DNA of 40,713 nucleotides from Opitutus sp. GAS368 (GTDB taxonomy: Bacteria; Verrucomicrobiota; Verrucomicrobiia; Opitutales; Opitutaceae). The position numbers were made by a program, and so were the translations under genes. Below are positions 25,736 to 34,800 of the stretch, piece after piece. The DNA is taken from contig CAMDOF010000056.1 of the NCBI GenBank assembly GCA_945903465.1, positions 1 through 40,713 of the forward strand, read 5' to 3'. Under the pieces are notes generated by a model. The model saw nothing but the letters and a program-made list of their open reading frames with translations, had not been told where the DNA came from and did no database searches. The first letter of the stretch is position 1; every line of letters starts with the position of its first letter.

Positions 25736-26143
25736 ATGAAAAAGAATTGGTTCATTCCGATCGGCCTGACCGTGCTGGCGTTGACGTTGGCCGGGCGGGC
25801 GTGGGGCGCAGTGGCCTCCACGCGCGACGGGGGCCCGCTGGGCTTCAGCGCTGCGGAGCTCGCCGCGGCCCGGCGGGTGCGCGCAGCGCAGACCCGCGTC
25901 GTGCGGACGGTCGCCGGGAGCGGCGCGCCCGAGACCTTCCGCGTGCGGGTGCGCGTCGAAGGCGCGGCGCGCGCCATCCAGATCGAGGGCGCGGATGCGG
26001 CCGGCGCCATGGCTGGCGCGATGGAGGTGGCAGAGACGATCCGGCTCGGCGGGCCCGCGGCCGTGCCGGACGTGGAAAAGACACCGCACCTGCGTGTGCG
26101 CGGCATGAAGTTCAACGCCCCGCTCGACGCGCGGACGCCGTGA
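25736..26143 (+). pseudogene. truncated secreted glycoside-hydrolase-like gene (N-terminal part only)
   Basis: 135 aa with a signal peptide (MKKNWFIPIGLTVLALTLAG, RAWGA). It ends HLRVRGMKFNAPLDARTP, which resembles the junction between the N-terminal zincin-like/GH67-N-type domain and the catalytic barrel of alpha-glucuronidase- or hexosaminidase-like enzymes (usually RGIKFNxPLDxRTPSYSD). The catalytic domain is absent: a TGA follows directly. In the next frame VKLDHLNVLPWGP-stop could be the old C-terminus, pointing to an internal deletion that removed most of the gene. The family is given from motif memory; the exact GH family is uncertain. It lies between TBDR6 and malate synthase. Confidence 0.5.
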
Positions 26144-26204
26144 AGCTTGACCACCTCAACGTGCTCCCGTGGGGACCATAATTTAAGAGGATCCATTTAA
26201 ATCC

Positions 26205-28391
26205 ATGACATATCGTACCACTCAGGGCGGCCTCCAGGTCGCCACCGTCCTCAACGACCTTCTGGCCCAGCGCATCTGCCCCGGCACGGGCCTCGCGCCG
26301 ACAGCCGTCTGGGCTGCGCTGGAAAAAATCGTCGCCGATCTCGCGCCGCGCGTCCGCTCGCTGCTCGCGAAGCGCGATGAATTGCAGGCGAAGATCGACG
26401 CCTGGCACCAGCAGCATGTTGGCCCGCCCCACGACGCGGCGGCTTACCAAAACTTTCTCGGCGAGATAGGCTATCTTCTGCCGGAAGGCCCGGACTTCTC
26501 CGCCACGACCGTCCAGGTGGACGCCGAGGTCGCGCTGATTGCCGGGCCGCAGCTCGTCGTGCCCGTCACCAACGCCCGCTACGCGCTCAACGCCGCCAAC
26601 GCCCGCTGGGGCAGTCTCTACGACGCGCTCTATGGGACGGATGTGATTCCCGAAGCCGACGGCTGCGAAAAATCCGGTGGTTACAATCCCAAGCGCGGTG
26701 CGAAGGTCATCGCGTTTGCGCGTCAATTTCTCGATCTAGCCGCACCACTCGCCAGCGGCAGTCACAAAGACGCCACGAGCTACGGGGTGAACAACGGCCA
26801 GCTTTCCGTCGCACTCGCCAACGGCTCGACGACCACGCTCGCTGACGCCGCGAAGTTCGCCGGCTACACCGGTGAACCCGCCGCGCCAAAATCCATTCTC
26901 CTCGTCAACCACGGGCTGCACTTCGAAATCCAGTTCGACCGCACCCACACCATCGGCCAGACGGACGCGGCGGGCATCAAGGATGTCGTGCTCGAATCCG
27001 CCCTCACCACGATTCAAGACTTCGAGGACTCCGTTTCCGTCGTGGACGCGGCGGACAAAGTCCAAGCCTACGCCAACTGGCTCGGCCTCCTAAAAGGCGA
27101 TTTGTCCGAGACGTTCGTGAAAGGCGGCAAGCCGCACACGCGCACGCTCAACCCGGACCGCACTTACATCCGGCCCAATGGCGGCCAACTCACTTTGCCC
27201 GGTCGGAGCCTGCTGTTCGCGCGCAACGTCGGCCATCACATGTTCACCGATGCCGTGCTGGATCGCGACGGCCAGGAAATCCCCGAGGGCTTTCTCGATG
27301 CGCTCTTCACGGCGCTCATTTCGCTGCATGATTTGCAAGGCCGGTCACCTTCGCGCAATTCCCGCGCGGGCAGCATCTACATCGTGAAGCCCAAAATGCA
27401 CGGGCCGGACGAAGTCGCGTTGACCTGCGAACTCTTCAGTCGGGTCGAAGACGCCCTCGGCTTACCGCGCTTCACCATCAAAGTCGGCATCATGGACGAA
27501 GAGCGCCGCACCACGATTAATCTTAAGGAATGCATTCGTGCCGCGAAAGAGCGCGTGGCCTTCATCAACACCGGTTTCCTCGATCGCACGGGCGACGAAA
27601 TTCACACGAGCATGGCCGCCGGCGCCGTGGTGCGGAAAAACGTGATGAAGTCGCAGCCCTGGATTCTCGCCTACGAAGATTGGAACGTGGACAACGGCCT
27701 GGCCTGTGGTCTCCGCGGCCGGGCGCAAATCGGCAAGGGCATGTATGCGATGCCGGATCTCATGGCCCAGATGGTGGCGACCAAGGGCGCGCATCCGAAA
27801 GCCGGCGCGAACACCGCCTGGGTGCCGTCGCCCACCGCCGCGACGTTGCACGCACTGCACTATCATGAAGTCAACGTGGCGCAGCGCCAGACCGAGCTGG
27901 CCGAACGTCCACGCGCCAGCCTCGCCGCCATTCTCACCCTCCCGCTGCTCGGCGCGACCAAACCCACCGCGGCAGAAGTCCAGCAGGAGCTCGACAATAA
28001 CTCCCAGAGCATTCTTGGCTACGTCGTGCGGTGGATTGATCAGGGCGTGGGCTGCTCGAAAGTTCCCGACATCAGCGACGTCGGCCTCATGGAAGACCGC
28101 GCCACGCTCCGCATCTCCAGCCAGCACCTCGCCAACTGGCTGCGCCACGGTCTCTGCACCCAGGCGCAGGTCACGGCGACGCTGCAGCGCATGGCAGCCA
28201 TCGTCGATCGCCAGAACGCCGGCGACGCGAACTACCGTCCGATGGCTCCACACTTTGACCAAAGCACCGCCTTTCAAGCCGCGTGCGACCTCATCTTCAA
28301 AGGCGACGCGCAGCCCAACGGCTACACTGAGTTCATTCTCCACGCGCGTCGGCGCGAGGTGAAGGCACAGGGCGGTCGGGCGACACTTTGA
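26205..28391 (+). CDS. glcB: malate synthase G
   Basis: 728 aa, the normal length for the G isoform. It condenses glyoxylate with acetyl-CoA to malate in the cytoplasm (glyoxylate shunt or glycolate/glyoxylate assimilation). Family landmarks are intact: [20 protein letters not shown] near the N-terminus, TIQDFEDSV (residues 269-277), the active-site Arg in [14 protein letters not shown] (R340, equivalent to R338 of the E. coli enzyme), [17 protein letters not shown], and [18 protein letters not shown] carrying the catalytic Asp. AGAGGA lies about 14 bases before the ATG, a loose ribosome-binding site. No isocitrate lyase or glycolate oxidase is nearby. The gene is flanked on both sides by broken hydrolase genes, so its present neighbours are probably not functional partners. 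Confidence 0.96.
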   Translation: MTYRTTQGGLQVATVLNDLLAQRICPGTGLAPTAVWAALEKIVADLAPRVRSLLAKRDELQAKIDAWHQQHVGPPHDAAAYQNFLGEIGYLLPEGPDFSATTVQVDAEVALIAGPQLVVPVTNARYALNAANARWGSLYDALYGTDVIPEADGCEKSGGYNPKRGAKVIAFARQFLDLAAPLASGSHKDATSYGVNNGQLSVALANGSTTTLADAAKFAGYTGEPAAPKSILLVNHGLHFEIQFDRTHTIGQTDAAGIKDVVLESALTTIQDFEDSVSVVDAADKVQAYANWLGLLKGDLSETFVKGGKPHTRTLNPDRTYIRPNGGQLTLPGRSLLFARNVGHHMFTDAVLDRDGQEIPEGFLDALFTALISLHDLQGRSPSRNSRAGSIYIVKPKMHGPDEVALTCELFSRVEDALGLPRFTIKVGIMDEERRTTINLKECIRAAKERVAFINTGFLDRTGDEIHTSMAAGAVVRKNVMKSQPWILAYEDWNVDNGLACGLRGRAQIGKGMYAMPDLMAQMVATKGAHPKAGANTAWVPSPTAATLHALHYHEVNVAQRQTELAERPRASLAAILTLPLLGATKPTAAEVQQELDNNSQSILGYVVRWIDQGVGCSKVPDISDVGLMEDRATLRISSQHLANWLRHGLCTQAQVTATLQRMAAIVDRQNAGDANYRPMAPHFDQSTAFQAACDLIFKGDAQPNGYTEFILHARRREVKAQGGRATL

Positions 28392-28454
28392 AAACTCGCC
28401 GAAATAGTACTGCGCGATGATCGGCGCCGGAACCGCACGCGCACGTAATTCCCC

Positions 28455-28670
28455 ATCAAAACGCCCCTCACTCAACTTGTCTGCGCTTTACTCGGCGCCG
28501 CTTCCGTTTCGGCCTTCGCCGCGCCGACCCTCACGCTGACGCTCGACCCTGCCGCCGCCGAGCCGGGGAAGTTTGCCGCCGGGGAGATCCGCCGCGAGGC
28601 CGCCGCCCGCGGCCTCACGATGGCCGGCGCGACGACCGCTCCGGCTGACGCCATCGGCATCACGCTCCCA
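28455..28670 (+). pseudogene. second secreted hydrolase N-terminal remnant, start codon lost, interrupted by repeat array
   Basis: The frame reads KTPLTQLVCALLGAASVSAF then AAPTLTLTLDPAAAEPGKFA and AGEIRREAAARGLTM, ending DAIGITLPS as the repeat array begins. This is a clear signal peptide and the start of a hydrolase N-terminal domain (beta strand followed by a helix with AAxEIRRAAAARG), similar in style to the remnant at 25736. The codon expected to be ATG is ATC (28455-28457). The rest of the gene is not found beyond the array. The frame happens to stay open through the repeats to 29393, but that extension is repeat-encoded and not a protein. Confidence 0.55.
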
Positions 28671-28993
28671 AGCAGCAGGGGCGACAAGAGTGTCGCCCAT
28701 CCGACGGACCGGCGACACTCCTGTCGCCGTTGGTGGGCCTGGAAATCGGTTTCTTCCAGTCGGGGCCAAAACTTGTTTTGGTGGGTGGGCTCCCATGCAC
28801 CAGGGGCGACAAGAGTGTCGCCCATCCGACGGACCGGCGACACTCCTGTCGCCGATGGTGGGCCTGGAAAGCGGTTTCTTCCCGTCGGGGCCAAAACTTG
28901 TTTTGGTGGGGAGGCTCCCAGGCAGCAGGGGCGACAAGAGTGTCGCCCATCCGTCGGACCGGCGACACTCCTGTCGCCGATGGTGGGCATGGA
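28664..28993. repeat. tandem array of 125-bp double-hairpin (REP-like) units
   Basis: Two complete 125-bp units (28664-28788, 28789-28913) and a partial third (28914 to about 28993) differ by only a few bases. Each unit carries GGGCGACA-AGAG-TGTCGCCC (8-bp stem; unit 1 at 28679-28698) and GGCGACA-CTCC-TGTCGCC (7-bp stem; 28711-28728), separated by 12 bases. The two full units also hold the palindrome CCAAAAC-TT-GTTTTGG (28766-28781 in unit 1). The pattern is that of a bacterial interspersed REP/BIME-type element, here amplified in tandem. All reading frames are nearly free of stops, so spurious ORFs are expected. Confidence 0.9.
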
Positions 28994-29322
28994 GGCCAAT
29001 CAAACCGACAGAGGGTTGCGGGGGGATCGTGATCATACCGAGAAAGAAGGAAGCGTGTGGCGATCAGGTGTCGCGAATAAAAATCGCCGGCGAGAGGGAC
29101 CGATGGCGAAGGCCCCGCCGCCGCTCGGCGGTAGCGAAAGATCAGTTCGGTCGAAACGAGGAACCGCTCGACCGACTCCACGAGCCGGCCGATCGCTCAA
29201 GGCGCAGAGGATACTTGCCGGGATGACTTGGCCCGCGCTGCGAAAGGAACCGGTTGCGACGCCGAGGAACCGGTTGCGACGCGCCGGGAAACCGATCGAT
29301 TTCCCCGGCGAGCCCGGGACGG
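28994..29322. other. intergenic stretch after the repeat array
   Basis: No gene recognised. A 17-bp sequence GGAACCGGTTGCGACGC is repeated in tandem with period 20 (29246-29262 and 29266-29282), each copy holding the palindrome AACCGGTT. CGGTCGA and TCGACCG near 29150-29175 form a 7-bp inverted repeat around a 13-base spacer. This stretch is downstream of the convergent metallo-beta-lactamase-fold gene. Confidence 0.45.
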
Positions 29323-30171
29323 CTAAGGCGCCGGAGAACCGGGATGCTGTTTCTGTCGCGCCCATTCTTGGCGAAACGCCGCCTCTTTCGTAGAAACGTA
29401 AGCTTGGTAGCCGGCAGGATCGATGAAGGGATTAGGTCCACCGGCCCGCAGCTTCGCGAATTTTTCCTTGAGGCCAAAATAACCGCCGTGGGCGCCAAGA
29501 AAAAGATCGGCGGGCAACTTTTTTAAAACGGTAAAGCACCGGACATAATCCTCGGCGATGTGGGGATATTTTTGGTTGCCCACGAGAATAAATCCAGAAT
29601 TCACGTTGGGGCTGCCGATGATGACAGCCAAGAGCGTGCGGCCGCCGTCGGCGACGCGCATCGTCCACGTCGTGCAGCCCTGGGTGTGACCGGGGGTGAG
29701 GCGGGCCGTCAGCGTGGCGCCGCCGAGTTCGACGGTATCGCCGTCTTGGAGCACACGGTCCACTTTCGCGGCGGGGCGACCAGAGGCGGTGCTTTCGACG
29801 GGGGCGACATCGGGCGCCATCACGAACAACTGTGCACCGGTTTCCTTTTTGATCAACCCGGCGGCGGCGTCATGATCGCCGTGCGCGTGGCTAAGCAGGA
29901 GGATTTTGGTATCCGTGTAATTGAAGCCGAGCTGCGCGATACTCTGGCGGAGCAGGGGTAAATCCTGCGGGTAATTGGCGTTGATCAGGATATTTCCCTC
30001 CGGGGTGTGGATGAGGTAGATCGCGAGATCCGCGGTGCCGACGTAATAGAGATTACCGGCGATTTTCACTGGGGGAAATTCGACGTGCCAGTCGTCTCGT
30101 GCCGCCGCGAACAGGTGCGAGGCCATCGCGAGCGGAAGCAACCAAGGCAGGGAACGGAGCGAGATTTTCAT
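29323..30171 (-). CDS. secreted metallo-beta-lactamase-fold hydrolase, subclass B3 type
   Basis: 282 aa with a signal peptide (MKISLRSLPWLLPLAMASHL, FAAA). All six B3 zinc ligands are present: SHAHGDH gives H95, H97, D99, H100; PGHTQGCTTW gives H162; GAHGGYFG gives H228. The sequence ILINANYPQDLPLLRQSIAQ is also B3-like. Such proteins include true carbapenemases but also many environmental hydrolases of unproved substrate, so resistance should not be assumed. The start codon lies 9 bp after the stop of the M20 peptidase, so the two are almost certainly co-transcribed, which points to hydrolysis of a peptide- or amide-like compound in the periplasm. Confidence 0.88.
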   Translation of the reverse strand: MKISLRSLPWLLPLAMASHLFAAARDDWHVEFPPVKIAGNLYYVGTADLAIYLIHTPEGNILINANYPQDLPLLRQSIAQLGFNYTDTKILLLSHAHGDHDAAAGLIKKETGAQLFVMAPDVAPVESTASGRPAAKVDRVLQDGDTVELGGATLTARLTPGHTQGCTTWTMRVADGGRTLLAVIIGSPNVNSGFILVGNQKYPHIAEDYVRCFTVLKKLPADLFLGAHGGYFGLKEKFAKLRAGGPNPFIDPAGYQAYVSTKEAAFRQEWARQKQHPGSPAP

Positions 30172-30180
30172 AGGGAGGGA

Positions 30181-31470
30181 TTATGGGCTGGGCGCGAGGC
30201 CCACGATTTCGAGCAACGCCAAAAACGCGCGCTGGGTACCGCGATGGCTATCGGTTGATTCGAACTGCTCATCGAGTGCATGGTTGCCGGTGCTATCACC
30301 GCCGCTGCGCAAGGTGGCGGCGGGGATGCCGAGGCTGATCGGGATATTGGAGTCGGTGCTGCTCGCATCCATTTTGGTGAGGATGCCCAGCGCCGCATCG
30401 GCGCGGCGCACGGCTTGGAGGATGGGTGCGTCGTCCGCGACTCGCCCGGTGGGGCGACGACCGACGGACTCAATCGCAGCCGTCAAGGGAGTGCGGCTGT
30501 TGGCCACGCGGGCGACGGGGTTGCGGGTGCGCGTGGCCCAGAATTCGTTTTCCTCCTTCACCGCAGCGGCGACGGCCGCGTGGAAACTCGCGTCGATCTT
30601 GGCGAGCTCGTCGGCACTCACCGAGCGCAAGTCGATTTCCAGGGTGGCCGTGCGGGCGATGGAGTTGACCGAAGTGCCGCCTCCGATGACGCCGATGTTA
30701 AACGTGGTTTTAGGATTTTCGGGGACCTCGATCCGAGCGATTTTTTCCATGGCGCGGCCGAGTGCATGGATCGGATTGACGAGGCCAAACTGGCCGTAAC
30801 TGTGGCCGCCGGCCGCGCTGAAGGTGACGCGGTAACGGTTGCTGCCGACCGCGCCGTTGGCGGAGCCGAGGCCCGTGCCATCGAGCGAAATGAAGTGCGT
30901 GATTTTCCCCTTTAGCTCTTTTTCGAAAAGATGGCGGACGCCCCGCAAATCACCGAGGCCCTCCTCGCCGACGGTCGCGACGAAGATTACCGTGCCCGCG
31001 GTGGCGAGCTTGCTCTCCTGCAACCCACGCACCACCGCAAGCAGCACGGCGAGGCCGCGGCTATCATCGGCGATCCCCGGTGCTTTCAGGACGGTGCCGA
31101 TCCGCTTCACCTTGGTGTCAACGCCGGCCGGAAACACGGTGTCGAGATGCGCGGAGAACACGAGAAGTGGGGTGGCGCTGCGCCCTGGTCTCACGCCGTG
31201 CACATTCCCCTCGGAGTCGATCCGCACATCCTTCAGGCCGAGTTCAACAAAACGTCTCCGGTAGTATTCCGCGCGATTTTTTTCAGCGAAGGGCGGGGCG
31301 GGAATCTCACAGATCCGCGCCTGCTCATCGAGCGTCTCGGGCTCGACGCGTTGGAGGAAGGCCAAAGCGTCGCGGACCTTGGGCTGGCTGGCGATCGAGG
31401 AGCCTTGCGCCGAGAGAGTGGCCGAGACGGCGGCAAAGACTAAGGCCGGGCGAAAGAAACGGGCGTACAT
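30181..31470 (-). CDS. secreted M20-family zinc metallopeptidase (PepT-like)
   Basis: 429 aa with an N-terminal signal sequence (FFRPALVFAAVSATLSAQG). The M20 di-zinc site is complete: SAHLD (H108, and D110 supporting), GIADDSRG (D135 bridging), VGEEGLGD (E169 general base, E170 ligand), ISLDG (D197 ligand) and GNHALDE (H397 ligand). The lid-domain motif GGHSYGQFG is present. M20 enzymes cleave di- or tripeptides or N-acyl amino acids; an exported one would act in the periplasm. It lies upstream of the B3 hydrolase (9-bp gap) and 346 bp downstream of TBDR7 on the same strand, consistent with a receptor-plus-hydrolase uptake unit for peptides (inference). Confidence 0.9.
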   Translation of the reverse strand: MYARFFRPALVFAAVSATLSAQGSSIASQPKVRDALAFLQRVEPETLDEQARICEIPAPPFAEKNRAEYYRRRFVELGLKDVRIDSEGNVHGVRPGRSATPLLVFSAHLDTVFPAGVDTKVKRIGTVLKAPGIADDSRGLAVLLAVVRGLQESKLATAGTVIFVATVGEEGLGDLRGVRHLFEKELKGKITHFISLDGTGLGSANGAVGSNRYRVTFSAAGGHSYGQFGLVNPIHALGRAMEKIARIEVPENPKTTFNIGVIGGGTSVNSIARTATLEIDLRSVSADELAKIDASFHAAVAAAVKEENEFWATRTRNPVARVANSRTPLTAAIESVGRRPTGRVADDAPILQAVRRADAALGILTKMDASSTDSNIPISLGIPAATLRSGGDSTGNHALDEQFESTDSHRGTQRAFLALLEIVGLAPSP

Positions 31471-31816
31471 AATTTATTGTGAAGCAGAACTGAGGGCATA
31501 ATTCGGCGGAGTGTCGCCAACTATTTATGGCCCGGCGAAGCCGCCGGCACCCATTAACGCCGAAAAAGCGGGTCGAGGGATAGAACCAAAGCCGCGGCCG
31601 CCTGATTTTTTTTGGTGACCGCGAGCGCCACGAGGGATGATCGGTCGCTTGGCCGTTGCTCGCGGGTACCCGGCCAACCCAAGGCTCATTTTTTTGGGCG
31701 CTGGCGATAATTTCTGGCATTTCGCCAGGCCCTCGAGACCGGCCCGGCGAGGCTAGTCGCGGGAATGATCCGCGACCGGCCCAAGGCTCAAGCGGTGGAG
31801 CAGCTCAGCACAAAGA
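31471..31816. other. gap between TBDR7 and the M20 peptidase gene
   Basis: No gene seen. Two stem-loops stand out: CTGGCGA/TCGCCAG (about 31697-31724) and GTCGCGG/CCGCGAC around 31755-31777, both 7-bp. CCCAAGGCTCA occurs twice (about 31678 and 31781). TTGGCG and AATTAT on the minus strand just upstream of 31470 could be weak promoter elements for the peptidase gene. Neither hairpin is followed by a T-run in the direction of TBDR7 transcription. Confidence 0.35.
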
Positions 31817-34800
31817 TCAGAACTTCTTCGTGATCGACACCGAGTAGCTGCGCCCCTTGGCCAGCGTGTTGAAGAGCGCGGATTCGTAACCGTTGTTATC
31901 GTCGGAGAGCGGTGGTGCGGTATTGAAGAGATTATTCACGCCGAAGCGGACGCTGATATCGCGCAGCCCATTCCGAAGGTCGGTCTTGCCGAGACGATAA
32001 GAGAGAAACGCGTTGTAGTTCTGGGTGTCGCGATGGACCATGCGATAGAGAGTGCTGCCGTTGGTGAAAACCCGCTTGATGGAGGAAGGCGAACCGAGCG
32101 ACTCGTAAGTGGCACGGCTGGTGGTGACGCCGGAGAGGGTGAAACTCCCGATGTAGAACATACCAAGCCCGGCGCTCCACTGGTCGCGGCGCCAATTCAG
32201 CTGCACATTGCCGCGCCACTTGGGCGAGGCGCCCGAGGTGGCGGCGAGATTCGTCTCCATGAGTTCCGTGCGGGGCGCGCCCCGCGTGGTGTAAATGAAG
32301 AACGCGTTCAACTTGGTCCAGCTGGTCTCGAATGTGACGTTACCGAAGGGGAAGGGACGGAAGCGATAGTTGAGGCCCAAGTCGAAACCGTTCACGAACT
32401 GTTCGGATTTATTGAAGTAGGTCGTGCGCAGAAAGTCGATCGCACCGACGACGGCGCGCTGGGCACTCGGGGCGCGCGTGGCATTGTAGGCGGCGAAGAA
32501 GGCGCGGTCCTCCGCCGTCACTGGGAGGCGCACCACGGAGCCATCGCCCTGGTAGCGGGCCGTGCCGGAGCCGAGGTCGATCGCGTTGATATTTTGACCG
32601 GCGGCGAGCGCAGCTTGAGTCGCGGCGGCCAGAGTATCGCGGTCGTCATTCACAGAGCCACTCGAGCCCATGATGTCGCGGTGGCGGATTTCATAGTAGT
32701 CGAAAGTCAGGGAGAGTCCGCGCACCCGCGGCACATCGATCACGATACCGGTCGAAATACCCTTTGATTTCTCGGGCTGCAGGTCGGGGTTACCGGCGAC
32801 TTTGTTGATGCGGTTCAGGCTCGAGTCGGTGAGCAGCGAGGTGACGGCGGAGCGGTAGGTGTCCTGACTGCCGAGGGCCGTGGCGATGAAGCTGCCGCGA
32901 TAAAGGGCGGGGAGCGATGGCGGCCGGAAACCTTGGCTGCGCGACGCGCGGACCATGATCCACTCGGCGGGTTTCCAAGCGACGCCGAACTTCGGACTGA
33001 CGGTGCGACCGAAGTCGCTGTAAAGTTCCGAGCGCGCCGCCGCGCTCAGGTCCAACGACCGCACGAGCGGCAGCCGGAAATCGCGACCGGCGAGCGGCAG
33101 CAGCACTTCCGCGTAGGTAGAAAAAGCATTTCGGGTGGCAAACGTATCGGGCACGGACGACGCGCTCACGACATCAGAGCGCAAAGGATCGAGGCCCGAA
33201 CCCGCCGGGTTGAGGCCGGCGAAAGGCGCGCGAATATCGCTGAAATCCTCGCGGCGGTACTCGCCGCCCAAGGCGAGGCTAAGTTGATTTCCACCCCACA
33301 GCGACCAGACATCGCCGCTGGCGCGCACATCAAAGCTGCGCAGCCGCGTCATGCCGTCGCGTTCGAAGACACCGTAAGTCGATTGCTTCACGGCGTCGGA
33401 ATGGCGGAACGGCCCGGTATCCACCAGCGCGCCGTTCTGGACCGCGTAACTCCGGCCGAAGCCGTTGAGTGCGCGGGCCGGATCGGTCAACAATGCGGCC
33501 GCCTGAGTAAGGCTCGTGCGCTGAATCGGCTCGTTCTCGTTGGCGCGACCCTCGGCGTGCATGACGGCGCCCTCCCACGACCAGGTACCGGTGAGTTTAC
33601 CGCGCAAGCCGAGCAGGCCGCGGTAGGCGGAATTGGTGACCCTATCTTCGCGCGATCCGAAATCCCAAAACCGGTGGTTGACGACATTGACGGCCGACGG
33701 CGAGCCCCGGAGGCGCGGCGTGCCGTCAGAGTTGGGCTCCCCGGTGGGCGACCAGAAGCGCTCACCAAACGGGTTGAAAGGATTCGCGGCGGGAATCACG
33801 AGCGGGCCGTTCACGCTGCTTTGGTAGATATCAGGATCGCGGAAGACGACGGAGCGGGCGTGGTAGGCGTTGAAATCGGCGAAAAGCGTGAGCTGCGGGC
33901 TCAGGTCGTATTCACCGCCGAAAAAGGCGTTATGCCGGGTGGATTGCGGCTGCAGCGAGCGGGCATCGTTGAGATTCCAATAGTACTCCTTGCCGGGTCC
34001 GCTGGCGGCGCGAGGCGGCGCGGAGACTCCGATACCCGGCTGGCCAGTACCCGTGGTCGGAATGAGAAAAAAACTTCCCGTCGTGCTGAGAAATGTCGTG
34101 GGAATCCCCGTGGGCCGCTGATTGGTGATGAGGAACGCGCCGTATTGATCGCGGCCGTTGGTCACGACGGTGTTGAACTGGCCGTAGGCGCTCGTGGTCG
34201 TGCGCTTGTTGAACGTCGAGTCGGTGTAGGTATTCCACGGCGCGGGTGCGCGGGTGACCTGGTCGCCGTCGGCAGCAAAGGGGCGATCACGCAGGAACGT
34301 TCCCGCGCGATCATAACGGTCAACCGTGAAAATGAGCCGACCCTTCTTGCTGGCAAAATCGAGCCCGTGCGTGAGCGAGACGCGATACTCCGTGCCATCG
34401 CCGTAGGCGGTGGTGCCCCCGCGCAGCGCCAACTCCGTGCCGCGAAACCGGCGTTGCATCGCGTAGTTCACGACGCCTGCGACCGCATCGGCCCCGTACA
34501 TCGAGGAAGCACCGTCCCGCAGGATGTCGACGCGCTCAAGGCCCCGGTTCGGCAGCTGATTGACGTTGACGGAGAGAGACGGCACGCCCTGCTCGCTCCA
34601 AGAAATCGGGTGCGACGCGATGCGGCGGCCGTTGAGCAAAATAAGCGTGTTGCCGGACGAGAGGCCGCGGAAGGAAATATTGGCATTGTCGCCGCGCGCA
34701 TTTTGCGTCGCCAACGCCGCCTCGTTGCCGGGGAGGCCCGCCGCCATCGGCAGCGAGGCCAGCAAGTCGGACGGCTGGCTGGCGTCATAGATTTCGAGTT

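Noticed and set aside
24763..26196. 477-codon minus-strand frame across the TBDR6 end and the truncated hydrolase
   Set aside because: It is antisense to TBDR6 and the repeats; composition is shadow-like and it has no recognisable domain.
28664..28993. CRISPR array
   Set aside because: Period 125 bp with whole-unit similarity, no short repeats separated by unique spacers and no cas gene.
28472..29393. Several overlapping open frames through the 125-bp array (texts such as GDKSVAHPTDRRHSCRRW)
   Set aside because: They are translations of the hairpin repeat in different frames; the unit length is not a multiple of three and all frames are open on both strands.
29323..30171. Antibiotic-resistance gene call for the B3-type protein
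   Set aside because: Zinc ligands fit subclass B3, but the operon with a peptidase and the lack of any resistance context do not support more than a hydrolase call.
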